Source: Sediminicola sp047612485 (GTDB lineage: Bacteria > Bacteroidota > Bacteroidia > Flavobacteriales > Flavobacteriaceae). Taken from it: 64,000 nucleotides of DNA. Numbering within the stretch: the first letter of the stretch is position 1; every line of letters starts with the position of its first letter. The position numbers and the translations under genes are program-made. Under the pieces are notes generated by a model, which saw only the letters and a program-made list of their open reading frames with translations, had not been told where the DNA came from and searched no databases. Location of the stretch: the NCBI GenBank assembly GCA_047612485.1, contig JBLGAT010000001.1, positions 72,671 to 136,670 of the forward strand, read 5' to 3'. Positions 1 to 9,079 of this stretch are shown here, piece by piece.

Positions 1-1
1 T

Positions 2-313
2 GATTTTCGCAACTATACCACCAGACATCAAGACAATACCAACTCCAGCCGAACCATTATAAGCTGTAAAATCCAAGACAACACTATCTTAACGGCAAAT
101 TTTTTTCCAGAAAAAAGTTATGCCCTACATATTGTAGCAGATGGATTTATGCGCTACCAAGTGCGTATGATCATGGGGGCTTTGATTTTATTGGGAAAAG
201 GAGAACTCAGCCTCGAGGATATAGAAGAGACCCTGAAACCGGAAAGCGAATTCCTTTTGTCCTATGTTGCCCCAGGTTCTGGGCTATTGTTGAATAGATT
301 GGATTTTCAATAA
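2..313 (+). CDS. truA: tRNA pseudouridine synthase TruA family, C-terminal part (partial)
   Basis: The window opens inside this gene; 103 codons remain before the TAA at 311-313. The visible part has the core signature of TruA enzymes: ADGFMRYQVRMIMGAL, then a Leu-Glu-Asp-Ile helix and a closing APGSGLLLNRLDF segment. TruA isomerises uridines at positions 38-40 of tRNA anticodon arms in the cytoplasm. The catalytic aspartate lies upstream and is not visible. The family is clear; whether this is canonical TruA or a TruA-like paralog cannot be decided from this fragment. Confidence 0.8.
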   Translation, partial: DFRNYTTRHQDNTNSSRTIISCKIQDNTILTANFFPEKSYALHIVADGFMRYQVRMIMGALILLGKGELSLEDIEETLKPESEFLLSYVAPGSGLLLNRLDFQ

Positions 314-357
314 TTATTTCATTCACATATCCTTATCTTTAAAACTAAACTCCTAGC

Positions 358-1449
358 ATGTCAAAAAAGAAATCCATTTATAAAACCACTCAAAAAAAAC
401 AATCCAGAGCCCATAAAAAAGTAGGTAAGGCACCTGGAACAGTGACCTATCTAGGGCTTAGGGAAGGAGAGAAAAGTAATGTGAGTATTATTGAATATGA
501 CGATGGTTCATTTCAACAATATGATACTGACAGTATTGAAAAAATTCTAAATTTTAAAAATTCACCTTCCACTTCTTGGATCAATGTAGTTGGATTAAGT
601 GATGAATTATATATTGATAACCTTGGTAAGGCCTTTGAGCTTAATTCACTGATTTTAGAAGATGCCGTAAATACAAACCAAAGGCCAAAAATTGATGAAT
701 ATGAAAATTATATTTTCTGTGTCCTAAAAATGGTTTATCTGGATGACAACAATGAGTTGGTGGGAGAGCATGTGGCCTTGGTTCTAATGGAGAATACAGT
801 GATCGTTTTCCAAGAATTAAAAGAGGATGTTTTCAATGGGTTAAGAGATCGTATCCATACAAAATCGGGTCGCATTAGGAGTAGGGGAGCAGATTATCTG
901 CTTTTTACCCTTCTCGATGCCATCATTGATAATTATTTCGTGGTTTTGGAGAATATCAATGCCAAAATAGAGCAATTGGAGGAAGAGATATATGACAATC
1001 CCACCCCCCAAACCGCCCGCAAGATCCAAGATCTCAAAAAGGAGGTTTTAAAAATACGCCGGTGGATATTTCCGGTAAAGGAACTGATCAATAGGCTCAT
1101 AGAATCTGAAAACCAATTGATAAAAAAGGATACCAAGCTGTTTTTAAAGGATGTGATGGATCACTGTCTGGAAATTAATGAAAGTCTTCAAATTTACAGG
1201 GAAATGTCTATGAGCTTGTTGGAGATGTATATGAGCAATGTTAGTAATAAAATGAATGAGGTAATGAAGGTGCTTACCATCATGGCATCCATATTTATAC
1301 CTCTGACATTTATTGCAGGAATCTACGGGATGAACTTTTCCTATATGCCCGAACTACAATGGAAATATGGGTATTTTGTGGTGTGGGGCGTTATGTTAAG
1401 CCTTTTTATCGCTATGTTAATTTTCTTTAAAAAGAAGCGCTGGCTTTAA
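358..1449 (+). CDS. corA: CorA-family magnesium/cobalt transporter
   Basis: This 363-aa protein is an inner-membrane divalent cation channel. It has a long acidic/helical cytoplasmic N-terminal domain and two C-terminal membrane helices, with the diagnostic YGMNF motif (GMN at residues 324-326) in the loop after the first helix and a basic KKKRW tail. Length is normal for the family. The start is the ATG 44 bases after truA stops. It stands alone, so substrate choice (Mg, Co or Ni) is family knowledge rather than something seen here. Confidence 0.95.
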   Translation: MSKKKSIYKTTQKKQSRAHKKVGKAPGTVTYLGLREGEKSNVSIIEYDDGSFQQYDTDSIEKILNFKNSPSTSWINVVGLSDELYIDNLGKAFELNSLILEDAVNTNQRPKIDEYENYIFCVLKMVYLDDNNELVGEHVALVLMENTVIVFQELKEDVFNGLRDRIHTKSGRIRSRGADYLLFTLLDAIIDNYFVVLENINAKIEQLEEEIYDNPTPQTARKIQDLKKEVLKIRRWIFPVKELINRLIESENQLIKKDTKLFLKDVMDHCLEINESLQIYREMSMSLLEMYMSNVSNKMNEVMKVLTIMASIFIPLTFIAGIYGMNFSYMPELQWKYGYFVVWGVMLSLFIAMLIFFKKKRWL

Positions 1450-1659
1450 CAACGCATTATGTTAATACTTCCCAATTACCGTTAAAGGCAGTTAAACACC
1501 TTGGCAAAACCAGGTATTCCCTTTATATTAAAAGTGTTGGACTTCATCAAACATCTTTTACAGGGCATTCGCCCAATCAGCTAATACACTATTAGCACAT
1601 CAACGACTACCCGTCCAAGGAAAAATCACATTTTTTAATCTTAAAAATTTATATTGAAT

Positions 1660-2160
1660 ATGAACTATTTAAATATTAATGAAGAAAAATTATTGCCTGT
1701 AGTAGTGGAACTTAACACGCTATTGGCAGATTACCATATGTACTATCAGAAACTGAGAAACTTTCATTGGAATATTTTAGGAAATAACTTCTTTGACCTG
1801 CATGAAAAGTTCGAAGAGCTATATACTGATGCCAGAGTAAAGGTGGATGAAATTGCCGAGCGTATTTTAACACTGAGATATCATCCAATGAGTAATTACA
1901 GTGAGTACTTAAAAATTTCGGCCATTGAGGAAAGCACAATTTCCTTAACGGATAAGGAAATGGTTGAAGAAATTTTGAATTCCCATAGCCTATTACTCAA
2001 GCAGATGGCCAAAGTTTTGGATAAGGCAAATTCCATTGGGGATGAAGGGACCATAGATCTGATAGGGGCCTACATTAGAAACCTCGAAAAAACAAGTTGG
2101 ATGTTGGATGCTTGGAACAAAGACAAATCAGAAAAATTAAGAGACGCATCGGTAAGATAG
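1660..2160 (+). CDS. dps: Dps-family ferritin-like DNA-binding/iron storage protein
   Basis: A 166-aa four-helix ferritin-like protein. The ferroxidase signature is visible as NFHWNILG followed by FFDLHEKFEELY and then DEIAERI, giving the conserved His, His, Asp and Glu. Dps proteins assemble as dodecamers that oxidise Fe(II) with peroxide and protect DNA in stress. I chose the ATG at 1660 rather than the TTG two codons upstream. It is monocistronic, preceded by about 200 bases with no recognisable gene. Confidence 0.9.
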   Translation: MNYLNINEEKLLPVVVELNTLLADYHMYYQKLRNFHWNILGNNFFDLHEKFEELYTDARVKVDEIAERILTLRYHPMSNYSEYLKISAIEESTISLTDKEMVEEILNSHSLLLKQMAKVLDKANSIGDEGTIDLIGAYIRNLEKTSWMLDAWNKDKSEKLRDASVR

Positions 2161-2264
2161 TCCTTGACTATATGGGGAATCAATTACCACCTAAATGATG
2201 AGTACCAATGATGGCAACAGCCCCATGATTGGCCAAAAGAATTTTTAATTTTAAAACAAGACAA

Positions 2265-2777
2265 ATGAAATATATTAAAGTTTTATTAAGCACACTATTA
2301 CTATTTTCGGCAACCTTTATGCTTGCCCAAGAAAATAGCGAAATGACTTCAGAAACTACGGAGAAAACCTATGAGGTTTACGCCAACGGGGAACTGATAA
2401 GAAATTCAGTAAAAATTCAAACCATGGTGTCACGTGATGTCCTAATAGAAGAAGAGGATAAAAACAAAGTAAATCAAGACCGTGTATTTCAGAAAAAGAA
2501 TGTGATGAAAACGGTGAAGATTGACAACGATTCAGACAATGCCTATGATGAGATTATAAAATTTCGTTACAGGGCAGACGACAAGGCAGATTTTTTCCTG
2601 GTCACCAATGATGATGAAATTATGGTGGCAGTGGATAATGGAGATAAGTTGGAAATTGTAAAGAGTGAGAGTATTTATAAGAATAAACTCAAAAACAAAA
2701 AAGAGGCTTATGTAATTACAGACGATAATGGAGGTGAAATTGAACTCTATATTGAAGATTATAAATATATGAAATAG
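2265..2777 (+). CDS. secreted hypothetical protein
   Basis: A 170-aa protein of unknown function. Starting at the ATG at 2265, residues 1-21 form a typical signal peptide ending in MLAQ. The upstream in-frame TTG at 2229 would bury this signal and is less likely. The mature part is charged, rich in Lys, Asp and Glu, with no cysteines and no motif I can name. It is probably periplasmic or surface-exposed. No operon partner is evident. Confidence 0.75.
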   Translation: MKYIKVLLSTLLLFSATFMLAQENSEMTSETTEKTYEVYANGELIRNSVKIQTMVSRDVLIEEEDKNKVNQDRVFQKKNVMKTVKIDNDSDNAYDEIIKFRYRADDKADFFLVTNDDEIMVAVDNGDKLEIVKSESIYKNKLKNKKEAYVITDDNGGEIELYIEDYKYMK

Positions 2778-2816
2778 AATTACTTAGTGTAAATAACTTA
2801 AACCTAAGCATTAAAG

Positions 2817-2978
2817 ACATAGCGCTGGACCTTCGCATTTTTATAGATGGCACTTATTTAGGTAATTCTTGGATTTGGAAGATTGGAAGGTGTCGCCGAG
2901 GGAATAGCAAAAATACTTTTCTTTATCATTATGTTGGTATACTTGCTGTCCTTACTAAGTGGTCTGTTCAGGAATTAA
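2817..2978 (+). pseudogene. DUF1328 (YtjA-type) small membrane protein remnant with three in-frame TAG codons
   Basis: Reading codons from 2817 gives a 53-residue frame that follows the DUF1328 family closely: RWTFAFL, then MALI, VILGFG, and the hallmark EGIAKILFF followed by a hydrophobic helix and the stop TAA at 2976-2978. The frame is interrupted by TAG at 2820-2822, 2844-2846 and 2859-2861, and there is no ATG at the expected start. Apart from these codons the family pattern is intact, so the decay looks recent. Other genes here end normally in TAG (for example the Dps-like gene), so recoding is unlikely. A residual 31-codon ORF from TTG at 2883 could still be made. Confidence 0.75.
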
Positions 2979-3009
2979 AAAAAAGAGCGCTACAAAGCGC
3001 TCTTTTTTT
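2977..3009. terminator. bidirectional intrinsic terminator
   Basis: A perfect 10-bp stem (AAAAGAGCGC at 2981-2990 against GCGCTCTTTT at 2997-3006) with a 6-base loop. A-runs and T-runs on both sides allow termination in both directions, serving the DUF1328 remnant on the plus strand and cysM on the minus strand. Confidence 0.85.
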
Positions 3010-3892
3010 AATCGAACAGGTCTGAAGATAAATATCGATCGCCCCTATCACAGATGATGGAAACAATAACCCCTTTATCCAGGGATTTGGCCAATTCCAA
3101 GGCAGCCACTGTGGCTCCACCACTGCTCATCCCAGAGAATATCCCTTCCTCCTTGGCCAATCTTTTGGCCATCATAATGGCAGATTCTTCTGTGACCTCA
3201 ATAATCTGATCAACCTTGCTTTTATCGAAGATTTTTGGAAGGTATTCTTCAGGCCATTTTCGTATTCCGGGAATTTTCGCATCGTCCGCAGGTTGTACAC
3301 CCACAATTTGTACGTTGGGATTTTTCTCCTTTAGATAAGTAGAGGTGCCCATAATGGTTCCCGTGGTTCCCATAGAGGAAATAAAATGTGTGATTTCACC
3401 TTCTGTATCCCGCCATATTTCCGGCCCCGTACTTTTGTAATGTGCCTTCCAGTTATCGTCATTACCAAACTGGTTGAGCATTATATATCCTTGGTTGGTA
3501 ACCTTATCCTCCGCATAATCCCGTGCTCCTTCGATACCAATATCAGCAGGGGTAAGGATGACCTTAGCCCCATACGCTCTCATTGTCTGAACCCGTTCCT
3601 TAGTTGAATTCTCTGGCATGACCAACTCTATGTCCAAACCATAGATACCAGCAATCATAGCCAGTGCAATGCCGGTATTTCCGCTCGTAGCTTCAATTAG
3701 TTTCGAGGTTTTGTCAAATTCACCTCTTTCCAGTCCGCCTTGAATCATATTCAGTGCAGCTCTATCCTTAACACTGCCTCCTGGATTATGTCCTTCCATT
3801 TTAAAAAACAAACGGACATTGGGATTTTGGTTCAATACCCTTGATTCTACCAATGGTGTATTCCCAATTAAATCTATTATTCTATGCGCCAT
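3008..3892 (-). CDS. cysM: cysteine synthase B (O-acetylserine sulfhydrylase)
   Basis: A 294-aa PLP enzyme making cysteine from O-acetylserine and sulfide or thiosulfate. The PLP lysine is K42 in GGSVKDRAAL and the substrate loop TSGNTG is at residues 69-74; a glycine-rich phosphate loop (SSGGATVAAL) lies near the C-terminus. Length and overall sequence fit CysM better than CysK. It overlaps the 3' end of the serine acetyltransferase gene by 11 bases, so the two form a two-gene cysteine biosynthesis operon. Confidence 0.93.
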   Translation of the reverse strand: MAHRIIDLIGNTPLVESRVLNQNPNVRLFFKMEGHNPGGSVKDRAALNMIQGGLERGEFDKTSKLIEATSGNTGIALAMIAGIYGLDIELVMPENSTKERVQTMRAYGAKVILTPADIGIEGARDYAEDKVTNQGYIMLNQFGNDDNWKAHYKSTGPEIWRDTEGEITHFISSMGTTGTIMGTSTYLKEKNPNVQIVGVQPADDAKIPGIRKWPEEYLPKIFDKSKVDQIIEVTEESAIMMAKRLAKEEGIFSGMSSGGATVAALELAKSLDKGVIVSIICDRGDRYLSSDLFD

Positions 3893-4676
3893 TGGAGATC
3901 GTTTTTATTTTAATCTCCGGAGTGTGATAAACCGTGGAGTTGGGAGGAATGGATGAAGTGATCCAAGCGTTACCACCTATGATACTATTTTCACCTATAA
4001 CCGTTTTACCCCCTAAAATGGTAGCATTGGCATAAATGGTAACATTATTTTCTATGGTAGGGTGCCTTTTGGTATTCTGAAGGTTTTTGGCGACAAATAA
4101 ACCTCCCAAGGTAACCCCTTGATAGATTTTTACATTGTTCTTAATTATGGCCGTTTCTCCAATGACTACCCCAGTGGCATGGTCTATAAAAAAAGAATCC
4201 CCAATTTGTGCTCCAGGATTGATGTCTACCCCTGTTTGTCTATGGGCGTATTCCGTCATTAAACGAGGGACCATAGGAAATCCTTCTTCATACAGTTCAT
4301 GTGCCAAACGATAAATTGCGATGGCATAAAAGCCGGGATATGCCATATATACCTCTTCAATGGATAGGGAGGCTGGGTCACAGTTCACGATGGCTTCTGC
4401 ATCCAAATTGAGCTTTTCCAAAATATCCGGTATTTTGGCCATATAGTTGTTCCAAACTTTTTTACAAGGAGTATCCATTTCCCAACATGCCAAGCTCACC
4501 AACTGATCAAATTCCGATTCCAAAATGTCTAAATTTTCTTCTACAGGTGTTTCTATGTCGAATAGCATAAAAAAAAGCCGATCTGTAAAACTCTCCACAT
4601 TCGTCTTCAGCCGGTATCTTAAATTGGGCTGTTTTTTATGTTGAATGATTTTTTTTATGATAGATTGTTTATCCAT
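3882..4676 (-). CDS. cysE: serine O-acetyltransferase
   Basis: A 264-aa cytoplasmic enzyme acetylating L-serine with acetyl-CoA. The N-terminal part is helical; the C-terminal part has hexapeptide repeats (left-handed beta helix) with the family signatures HRQTGVDINPGAQIG, FIDHATGVVIGE and YQGVTLGG. It is the first gene of the operon with cysM and supplies its substrate. The start is the first ATG; the plus-strand gene at 4773 diverges from it over 96 bases. Confidence 0.93.
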   Translation of the reverse strand: MDKQSIIKKIIQHKKQPNLRYRLKTNVESFTDRLFFMLFDIETPVEENLDILESEFDQLVSLACWEMDTPCKKVWNNYMAKIPDILEKLNLDAEAIVNCDPASLSIEEVYMAYPGFYAIAIYRLAHELYEEGFPMVPRLMTEYAHRQTGVDINPGAQIGDSFFIDHATGVVIGETAIIKNNVKIYQGVTLGGLFVAKNLQNTKRHPTIENNVTIYANATILGGKTVIGENSIIGGNAWITSSIPPNSTVYHTPEIKIKTISNGA

Positions 4677-4772
4677 ATTGTGTTCTAAATTAGTTCAAAA
4701 TTAACCTTTATTTCAAACGAAAGCGTCTAAAATGTTTAACTTTAAGGTAAAATATTAAAGCCTTTTGGTCGC

Positions 4773-5471
4773 ATGCAGAATACATTGATTACGAAAGATA
4801 TCTTCGATTTTTTAAAAGAATTGGAAAAAAACAATAATAGGGAGTGGTTTACGGAACATAAAACGCAGTTCAAGACCTTGGAATCCAAAGTTAAAGACTT
4901 CTACAACAGTGTACTGCAAGCCATGGGGGACCACGATGAAATTGAAAAATTAAAAATGTTCCGCATCTATCGCGATGTACGTTTCTCAAAAAACAAAACG
5001 CCGTACAAAGGGCACTTTGCAGGATCCTTTTCTAGGCTCGGGGCAACATTGCGAGGAGGTTATTACATCAGGTTAAAACCGGGCGAAAGCTTTATAGCTG
5101 CAGGCTTTTGGGAACCAAACAAAGATGATCTCCTAAGGATCAGAAAGGAGTTTGAACTGGACTCCTCTGAAATAAGGGGAATCATCAATGCCCCTACCTT
5201 TAAAAACGTATGGGGAAACGTTCAAGGGGAGGAGCTCAAAACAGCACCAAAGGGATTTGACAAAGAAGATCCCAATATTGATCTGATCCGTAAAAAGCAG
5301 TTCATTTTTGTGAAGAACTTTTTAGACCAAGAGGTATATTCTCCTGATTTTAAGAATACCATCAATGATTCCTTTAAGGCCATTAGACCTTATTTTGATC
5401 TTATGAGCGATATACTCACCACCAATTTGAACGGGGAAAACTTATTGGACCAAAGCAGCCAATTCAAGTAG
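4773..5471 (+). CDS. DUF2461 domain protein
   Basis: A 232-aa protein of the TIGR02453/DUF2461 family. The family opening (FDFLKELEKNNNREWF) and the middle block FRIYRDVRFSKNKTPYK with FAGSFSR and GGYYIRL are all present. No biochemical role is established that I know of; the protein is soluble. Its last 30 bases overlap the end of the convergent gene on the minus strand. Confidence 0.85.
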   Translation: MQNTLITKDIFDFLKELEKNNNREWFTEHKTQFKTLESKVKDFYNSVLQAMGDHDEIEKLKMFRIYRDVRFSKNKTPYKGHFAGSFSRLGATLRGGYYIRLKPGESFIAAGFWEPNKDDLLRIRKEFELDSSEIRGIINAPTFKNVWGNVQGEELKTAPKGFDKEDPNIDLIRKKQFIFVKNFLDQEVYSPDFKNTINDSFKAIRPYFDLMSDILTTNLNGENLLDQSSQFK

Positions 5472-5852
5472 CTGTATCTGGTCTTTTAGTCGTTCTATGA
5501 CCATATTCATCATCCTTTTGTTCAAGGCCGATGAATTTCGGACATAGGATTCGTACTCCTCAACAGTAAATTGGCCTATGACCAATCCTTTCAAGGAATT
5601 CCTGAACTTAATATCCTTTTGAACAGCATTTTCAATATATTCCATGCGTTTCTGGAGGGTAAGCTCATAGAACCTGTTCTTGTGTTTCCCAATATAATTT
5701 TTGAAAACAGAAATAATCAAAAAGTTCTGTAATTTGATAATCGGACGAAGTGTTTGGTTTTGAAAACGTTCATCTTCGCTCATATCACTTGTAATTCTAG
5801 CGGTAGGAATCTCTGGTCGAAGGCTTAAGAGATTAGTGGATCTACTATTCAT
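5442..5852 (-). CDS. conserved flavobacterial helical protein, function unknown
   Basis: A 136-aa, mostly helical soluble protein with a long C-terminal amphipathic helix (MNMVIERLKDQIQLLELA). I recognise it as a conserved flavobacterial family that databases sometimes label glyoxalase, but no glyoxalase metal-site residues are visible, so I do not adopt that name. It converges with and overlaps the DUF2461 gene by 30 bases. No partner gene is evident. Confidence 0.7.
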   Translation of the reverse strand: MNSRSTNLLSLRPEIPTARITSDMSEDERFQNQTLRPIIKLQNFLIISVFKNYIGKHKNRFYELTLQKRMEYIENAVQKDIKFRNSLKGLVIGQFTVEEYESYVRNSSALNKRMMNMVIERLKDQIQLLELAALVQ

Positions 5853-5932
5853 CTCACGGAGTTTTTATAAAGGTAGCCATTAACAATGCCCATAATTTAT
5901 ATATACCAATTAGTTTTTAACTGGGTTATGAA

Positions 5933-5965
5933 CAAAAAAGCCATTGACCAAATGGCCAATGGCTT
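5933..5965 (-). terminator. intrinsic terminator of the BNR-repeat gene
   Basis: Read on the minus strand, AAGCCATTG pairs with CAATGGCTT across a 10-base loop, followed by a run of T. It lies 22 bases past the stop codon of the gene ending at 5987. Confidence 0.75.
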
Positions 5966-5986
5966 ATAATTTTAGAATACAAGTGT

Positions 5987-8900
5987 TTACTTACTTTCTA
6001 AAAAATCCTGAAAGCTCTTCAGCTGCAGGCTTTCATAATCCTTGGATTTCTTTTTCAGCTTATCTAAGTCAGCTTTTGCGATGGAAAACCGTTCAGAGAT
6101 AACCTTTAGGTTGTCCAATTCCGATTTTGATGGTTTATCATAGTTACTTGCCAACTTACTGTAAAGATCTGTCATTTTTTCCCTTAGTTGTGGTTCGGCA
6201 GAGCCAACATAATTATCTCCCGTAGTAACGACCAAGGTTTCTTTTAGAGCATTCAATTTAGGTGTTAACTTGGAATCTCCGTTGTCCTTAGATTGCTCGA
6301 TTAGTGCGTCCACTTCATAAACCAGGTACGCGAGTTCTTGGGTCATATTATAAAGTTTCATGGTCGTCTCATTTTTAAGCTCCCGGTCACTTGCCGATAG
6401 GGGGGACCTATTGTCATAAACCAGCTCAAAGGTGTGCTCAAAGGTCTCCTTGCCCTTGTTCATGACTACTTTATAGGTGCCGGCCGGAACTTTGGGTGCT
6501 GTGAACCCTCCGAAGCTAAAAGTTTTGCCTTTGGCAACTTTAGGTACGTTCCGGGTATAGCCCCATTTAACTATATTGATCCCTTTGGATTTACCAGGCC
6601 CTAGTTCCATAATCTTGTTCCCTTCCAAATCTTGTACCTCCATGGCCATTTTTCCGAAGGTATGCCTCTTTTTTAAGTAGTATTTAATTTGAACGTCCTT
6701 TGATTTGTTCTGTCCCACAAATTGGGTCTCATTACCAAATCCGCCGGAAAATCCTCCTTGTTCATCAATTACAGTCGGCTGGTTCGCGAAAAAGTGTACA
6801 TTCTTGTCTAAGACGTCAGGCGTTAAATCCCTTAAAGGTGAAATATCGTCAATGATGATAATGCCTCTACCATGGGTTCCCATGACAAGGTCGTTCGTTC
6901 TTTTCTGTAAATCAATAAAATGTACTGCCACCGAAGGCATGTTGTTCGTGAATTTAAACCAATTTTCACCGCCGTCCATGGTGATATAAAGTCCAAATTC
7001 CGTTCCCAAAAACAAGAGATCCGGATTTACGTAATCCTCTTGTATATTCCTGACAAAGCCTTCAACTTCCGGTGTAATGATGTTGGTCCACGATTTTCCA
7101 AAATCCGTAGTCTTATAAGCGTAAGGTTTCATATCATTATTGGTATGTCCCTCAAAAACGGCATAAGCGGTCCCTTTGTTAAAGGTGCTGGCCTCTATAT
7201 GGTAGCACCATGTATTTTTTGGCAATCCGATAATAGCACCTACCGTATTGGTCCATGTATTCCCGCCATCTTGGGTAACCTGAACATTCCCATCATCCGT
7301 GCCTACCCAAATGACCTTGTCGTCTATTGGGGACTCTGCAATTGTGAAAATAGTGGTATGGTTTTCGGCTCCAGAATTATCCTTGGATAGTCCTCCAGAA
7401 TTTTCCTGATTTTGCTTTTTTGGATCATTGGTGGTGAGGTCAGGGGAGATGATCTGCCAAGTGTCCCCCATATCCTCTGATTTGTGAAGAAATTGGCTGC
7501 CCATGTAAAAACGGTCGGGCTGATGCTCGCTAACCGCCATTGGGGCATTCCAATTAAATCGCAATTTGGGCGTTTCTGTTGTTGGCAGTGGCTGTATGGT
7601 CTTGGTCAGGTTTCTGTCCACATCATAGCGCCAAACGTTTTCTGCTCCTTGCATTTCGGAATAAATAATATTTTTGGACGGATGTTTTAAAACTCTAAAT
7701 CCATCCCCGTAGCCAACAGAATTCCAATCCCTAGCCTCCACTCCCCCCGGGGAACTGGAAGGGCCATACCAGGAGCCATTATCCTGTAATCCCCCGTAGA
7801 CATTGTAAGGTTCTTCATTGTCCACACTAACATGATAAAATTGAGAAAGGGGTAGATTCTCTACAATTTCCATAGTATTCCCTCCATTCCAGGAGCGGTA
7901 AACGCCACCATCCGTGCCAACATATAGGATATCAGAATCTTTGATACCAAAGGCAAAATCATGGATGTCGCTGTGCATATTGCCAAGATTCTTAAAAGTT
8001 TTGCCGCCATCCCTTGAAATTGAACCACTGAGCCCTCCTTTGACAACGACATTTTCATCTCTTGGATCCACTATAATTCTTGAAAAATAAAATGGTCTAA
8101 CGGTTATTCCGAAATCATTGTTTAACTGTTCCCAAGATTCTCCAGCATCATCACTGCGATACAATCCTTTCTTTTCATCCTTTTCTGCTTCTATTACGGT
8201 GTAAAGTACACTTGGTTTTGAAGGTGCAATTGCTATTCCCAATCGGCCCAAATTACCTTCCGGAAAGCCATTGTGTATTTTTTTCCATGTAGTTCCCCCA
8301 TCTATGGACTTATATAGGGCACTATTACTGCCTCCAGATTCAAAAGACCACCCTGTGCGCCTAAATTCCCACATGGAGGCATATAGCGTATTGGGATCTT
8401 TAGGGTCCATGGACAGATCAGCGCAACCGGTCTTGGCATTAACATAAAGGAGCTTCTCCCATGTTACTCCCGCGTCCTTGGATTTATAGACTCCTCTTTC
8501 GTCACTATCTCCCCATAAGGCTCCTAAAACACCTACATAGATTTCATTGGAATTTTTTGGGTTAACAATAATACTAGCGATACGCTCGGAAGACTTAAAT
8601 CCAATTTTATTCCAATTGGTACCTCCATCGATCGACTTATATAGTCCATCTCCTATGGAAACACTATTTCTTGTCCATGTTTCCCCCGTTCCCACATAAA
8701 TAGTATTGTCGGGGTCATTGGGGTCCAATGTTACCGTACCTATGGACTGACAGTATTCATCAAAAATTGGATTAAAGGTCATCCCGGCATCATTGGATTT
8801 CCAAACCCCTCCACCTGCTGTGCCCGCATAGATTATGCGACTGTTGGTGGGGTGCACTTCTATATCATTGATACGACCACTCATAAGGGCAGGACCAATA

Positions 8901-9019
8901 TGCCTTGCTGTTATATCTCCAAAAATTTCTTTGCCATTATTGGTTTTTGTTTCTTGGGCAAGTCCAACAAACGGAATGAGCATTGCCACAACTAAAAGGT
9001 TGTATATCGATTTTTTCAT
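5987..9019 (-). CDS. secreted sortilin/VPS10-like BNR-repeat protein
   Basis: A 1010-aa exported protein with a signal peptide at residues 1-21 (MKKSIYNLL... ending VGLAQ). The body is a beta-propeller built from BNR/Asp-box repeats; about eleven are readable, such as SNDAGMTF, SIDGGTNW, SKDAGVTW, SIDGGTTW, SDDAGESW, TQDGGNTW, TTDFGKSW and TMDGGENW. After about residue 720 follows a beta-sandwich-like region and then a helical tail. Bacteroidota proteins of this type are often annotated as glycosyl hydrolases, but no catalytic residues can be assigned, so the function stays open. It is probably co-regulated with nothing else: terminators lie on both sides. Confidence 0.85.
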   Translation of the reverse strand: MKKSIYNLLVVAMLIPFVGLAQETKTNNGKEIFGDITARHIGPALMSGRINDIEVHPTNSRIIYAGTAGGGVWKSNDAGMTFNPIFDEYCQSIGTVTLDPNDPDNTIYVGTGETWTRNSVSIGDGLYKSIDGGTNWNKIGFKSSERIASIIVNPKNSNEIYVGVLGALWGDSDERGVYKSKDAGVTWEKLLYVNAKTGCADLSMDPKDPNTLYASMWEFRRTGWSFESGGSNSALYKSIDGGTTWKKIHNGFPEGNLGRLGIAIAPSKPSVLYTVIEAEKDEKKGLYRSDDAGESWEQLNNDFGITVRPFYFSRIIVDPRDENVVVKGGLSGSISRDGGKTFKNLGNMHSDIHDFAFGIKDSDILYVGTDGGVYRSWNGGNTMEIVENLPLSQFYHVSVDNEEPYNVYGGLQDNGSWYGPSSSPGGVEARDWNSVGYGDGFRVLKHPSKNIIYSEMQGAENVWRYDVDRNLTKTIQPLPTTETPKLRFNWNAPMAVSEHQPDRFYMGSQFLHKSEDMGDTWQIISPDLTTNDPKKQNQENSGGLSKDNSGAENHTTIFTIAESPIDDKVIWVGTDDGNVQVTQDGGNTWTNTVGAIIGLPKNTWCYHIEASTFNKGTAYAVFEGHTNNDMKPYAYKTTDFGKSWTNIITPEVEGFVRNIQEDYVNPDLLFLGTEFGLYITMDGGENWFKFTNNMPSVAVHFIDLQKRTNDLVMGTHGRGIIIIDDISPLRDLTPDVLDKNVHFFANQPTVIDEQGGFSGGFGNETQFVGQNKSKDVQIKYYLKKRHTFGKMAMEVQDLEGNKIMELGPGKSKGINIVKWGYTRNVPKVAKGKTFSFGGFTAPKVPAGTYKVVMNKGKETFEHTFELVYDNRSPLSASDRELKNETTMKLYNMTQELAYLVYEVDALIEQSKDNGDSKLTPKLNALKETLVVTTGDNYVGSAEPQLREKMTDLYSKLASNYDKPSKSELDNLKVISERFSIAKADLDKLKKKSKDYESLQLKSFQDFLESK

Positions 9020-9039
9020 TTGGTATCAGCTTTAAATAA

Positions 9040-9065
9040 AAAAGACCCTTAAAAAAGAGTCTTTT
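9040..9065 (-). terminator. intrinsic terminator of the LolA-like gene
   Basis: On the minus strand AAAAGACTC and GGGTCTTTT form a stem with an A/T-rich loop and trailing T residues, just after the stop of the gene ending at 9080. It separates that gene from the BNR-repeat gene downstream. Confidence 0.65.
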
Positions 9066-9079
9066 GTGTTATTGTTAGA

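Noticed and set aside
1450..1659. Gap between corA and the Dps-like gene examined for RNA genes or small ORFs
   Set aside because: No tRNA-like fold, terminator or convincing ORF is visible.
2817..2978. TAG recoding (pyrrolysine or suppressed amber) in the DUF1328 frame
   Set aside because: Several intact genes in the window end in TAG, no such machinery is visible, and the ATG is also lost, so a pseudogene is simpler.
5442..5852. Glyoxalase label for the 136-aa helical protein
   Set aside because: The sequence is helical with no visible metal ligands or beta-alpha-beta-beta-beta modules of the glyoxalase fold.
6920..7390. 156-codon plus-strand ORF inside the BNR-repeat gene
   Set aside because: It is fully antisense to a well-supported coding region, has no recognisable domain, and codon pattern follows the minus-strand gene.
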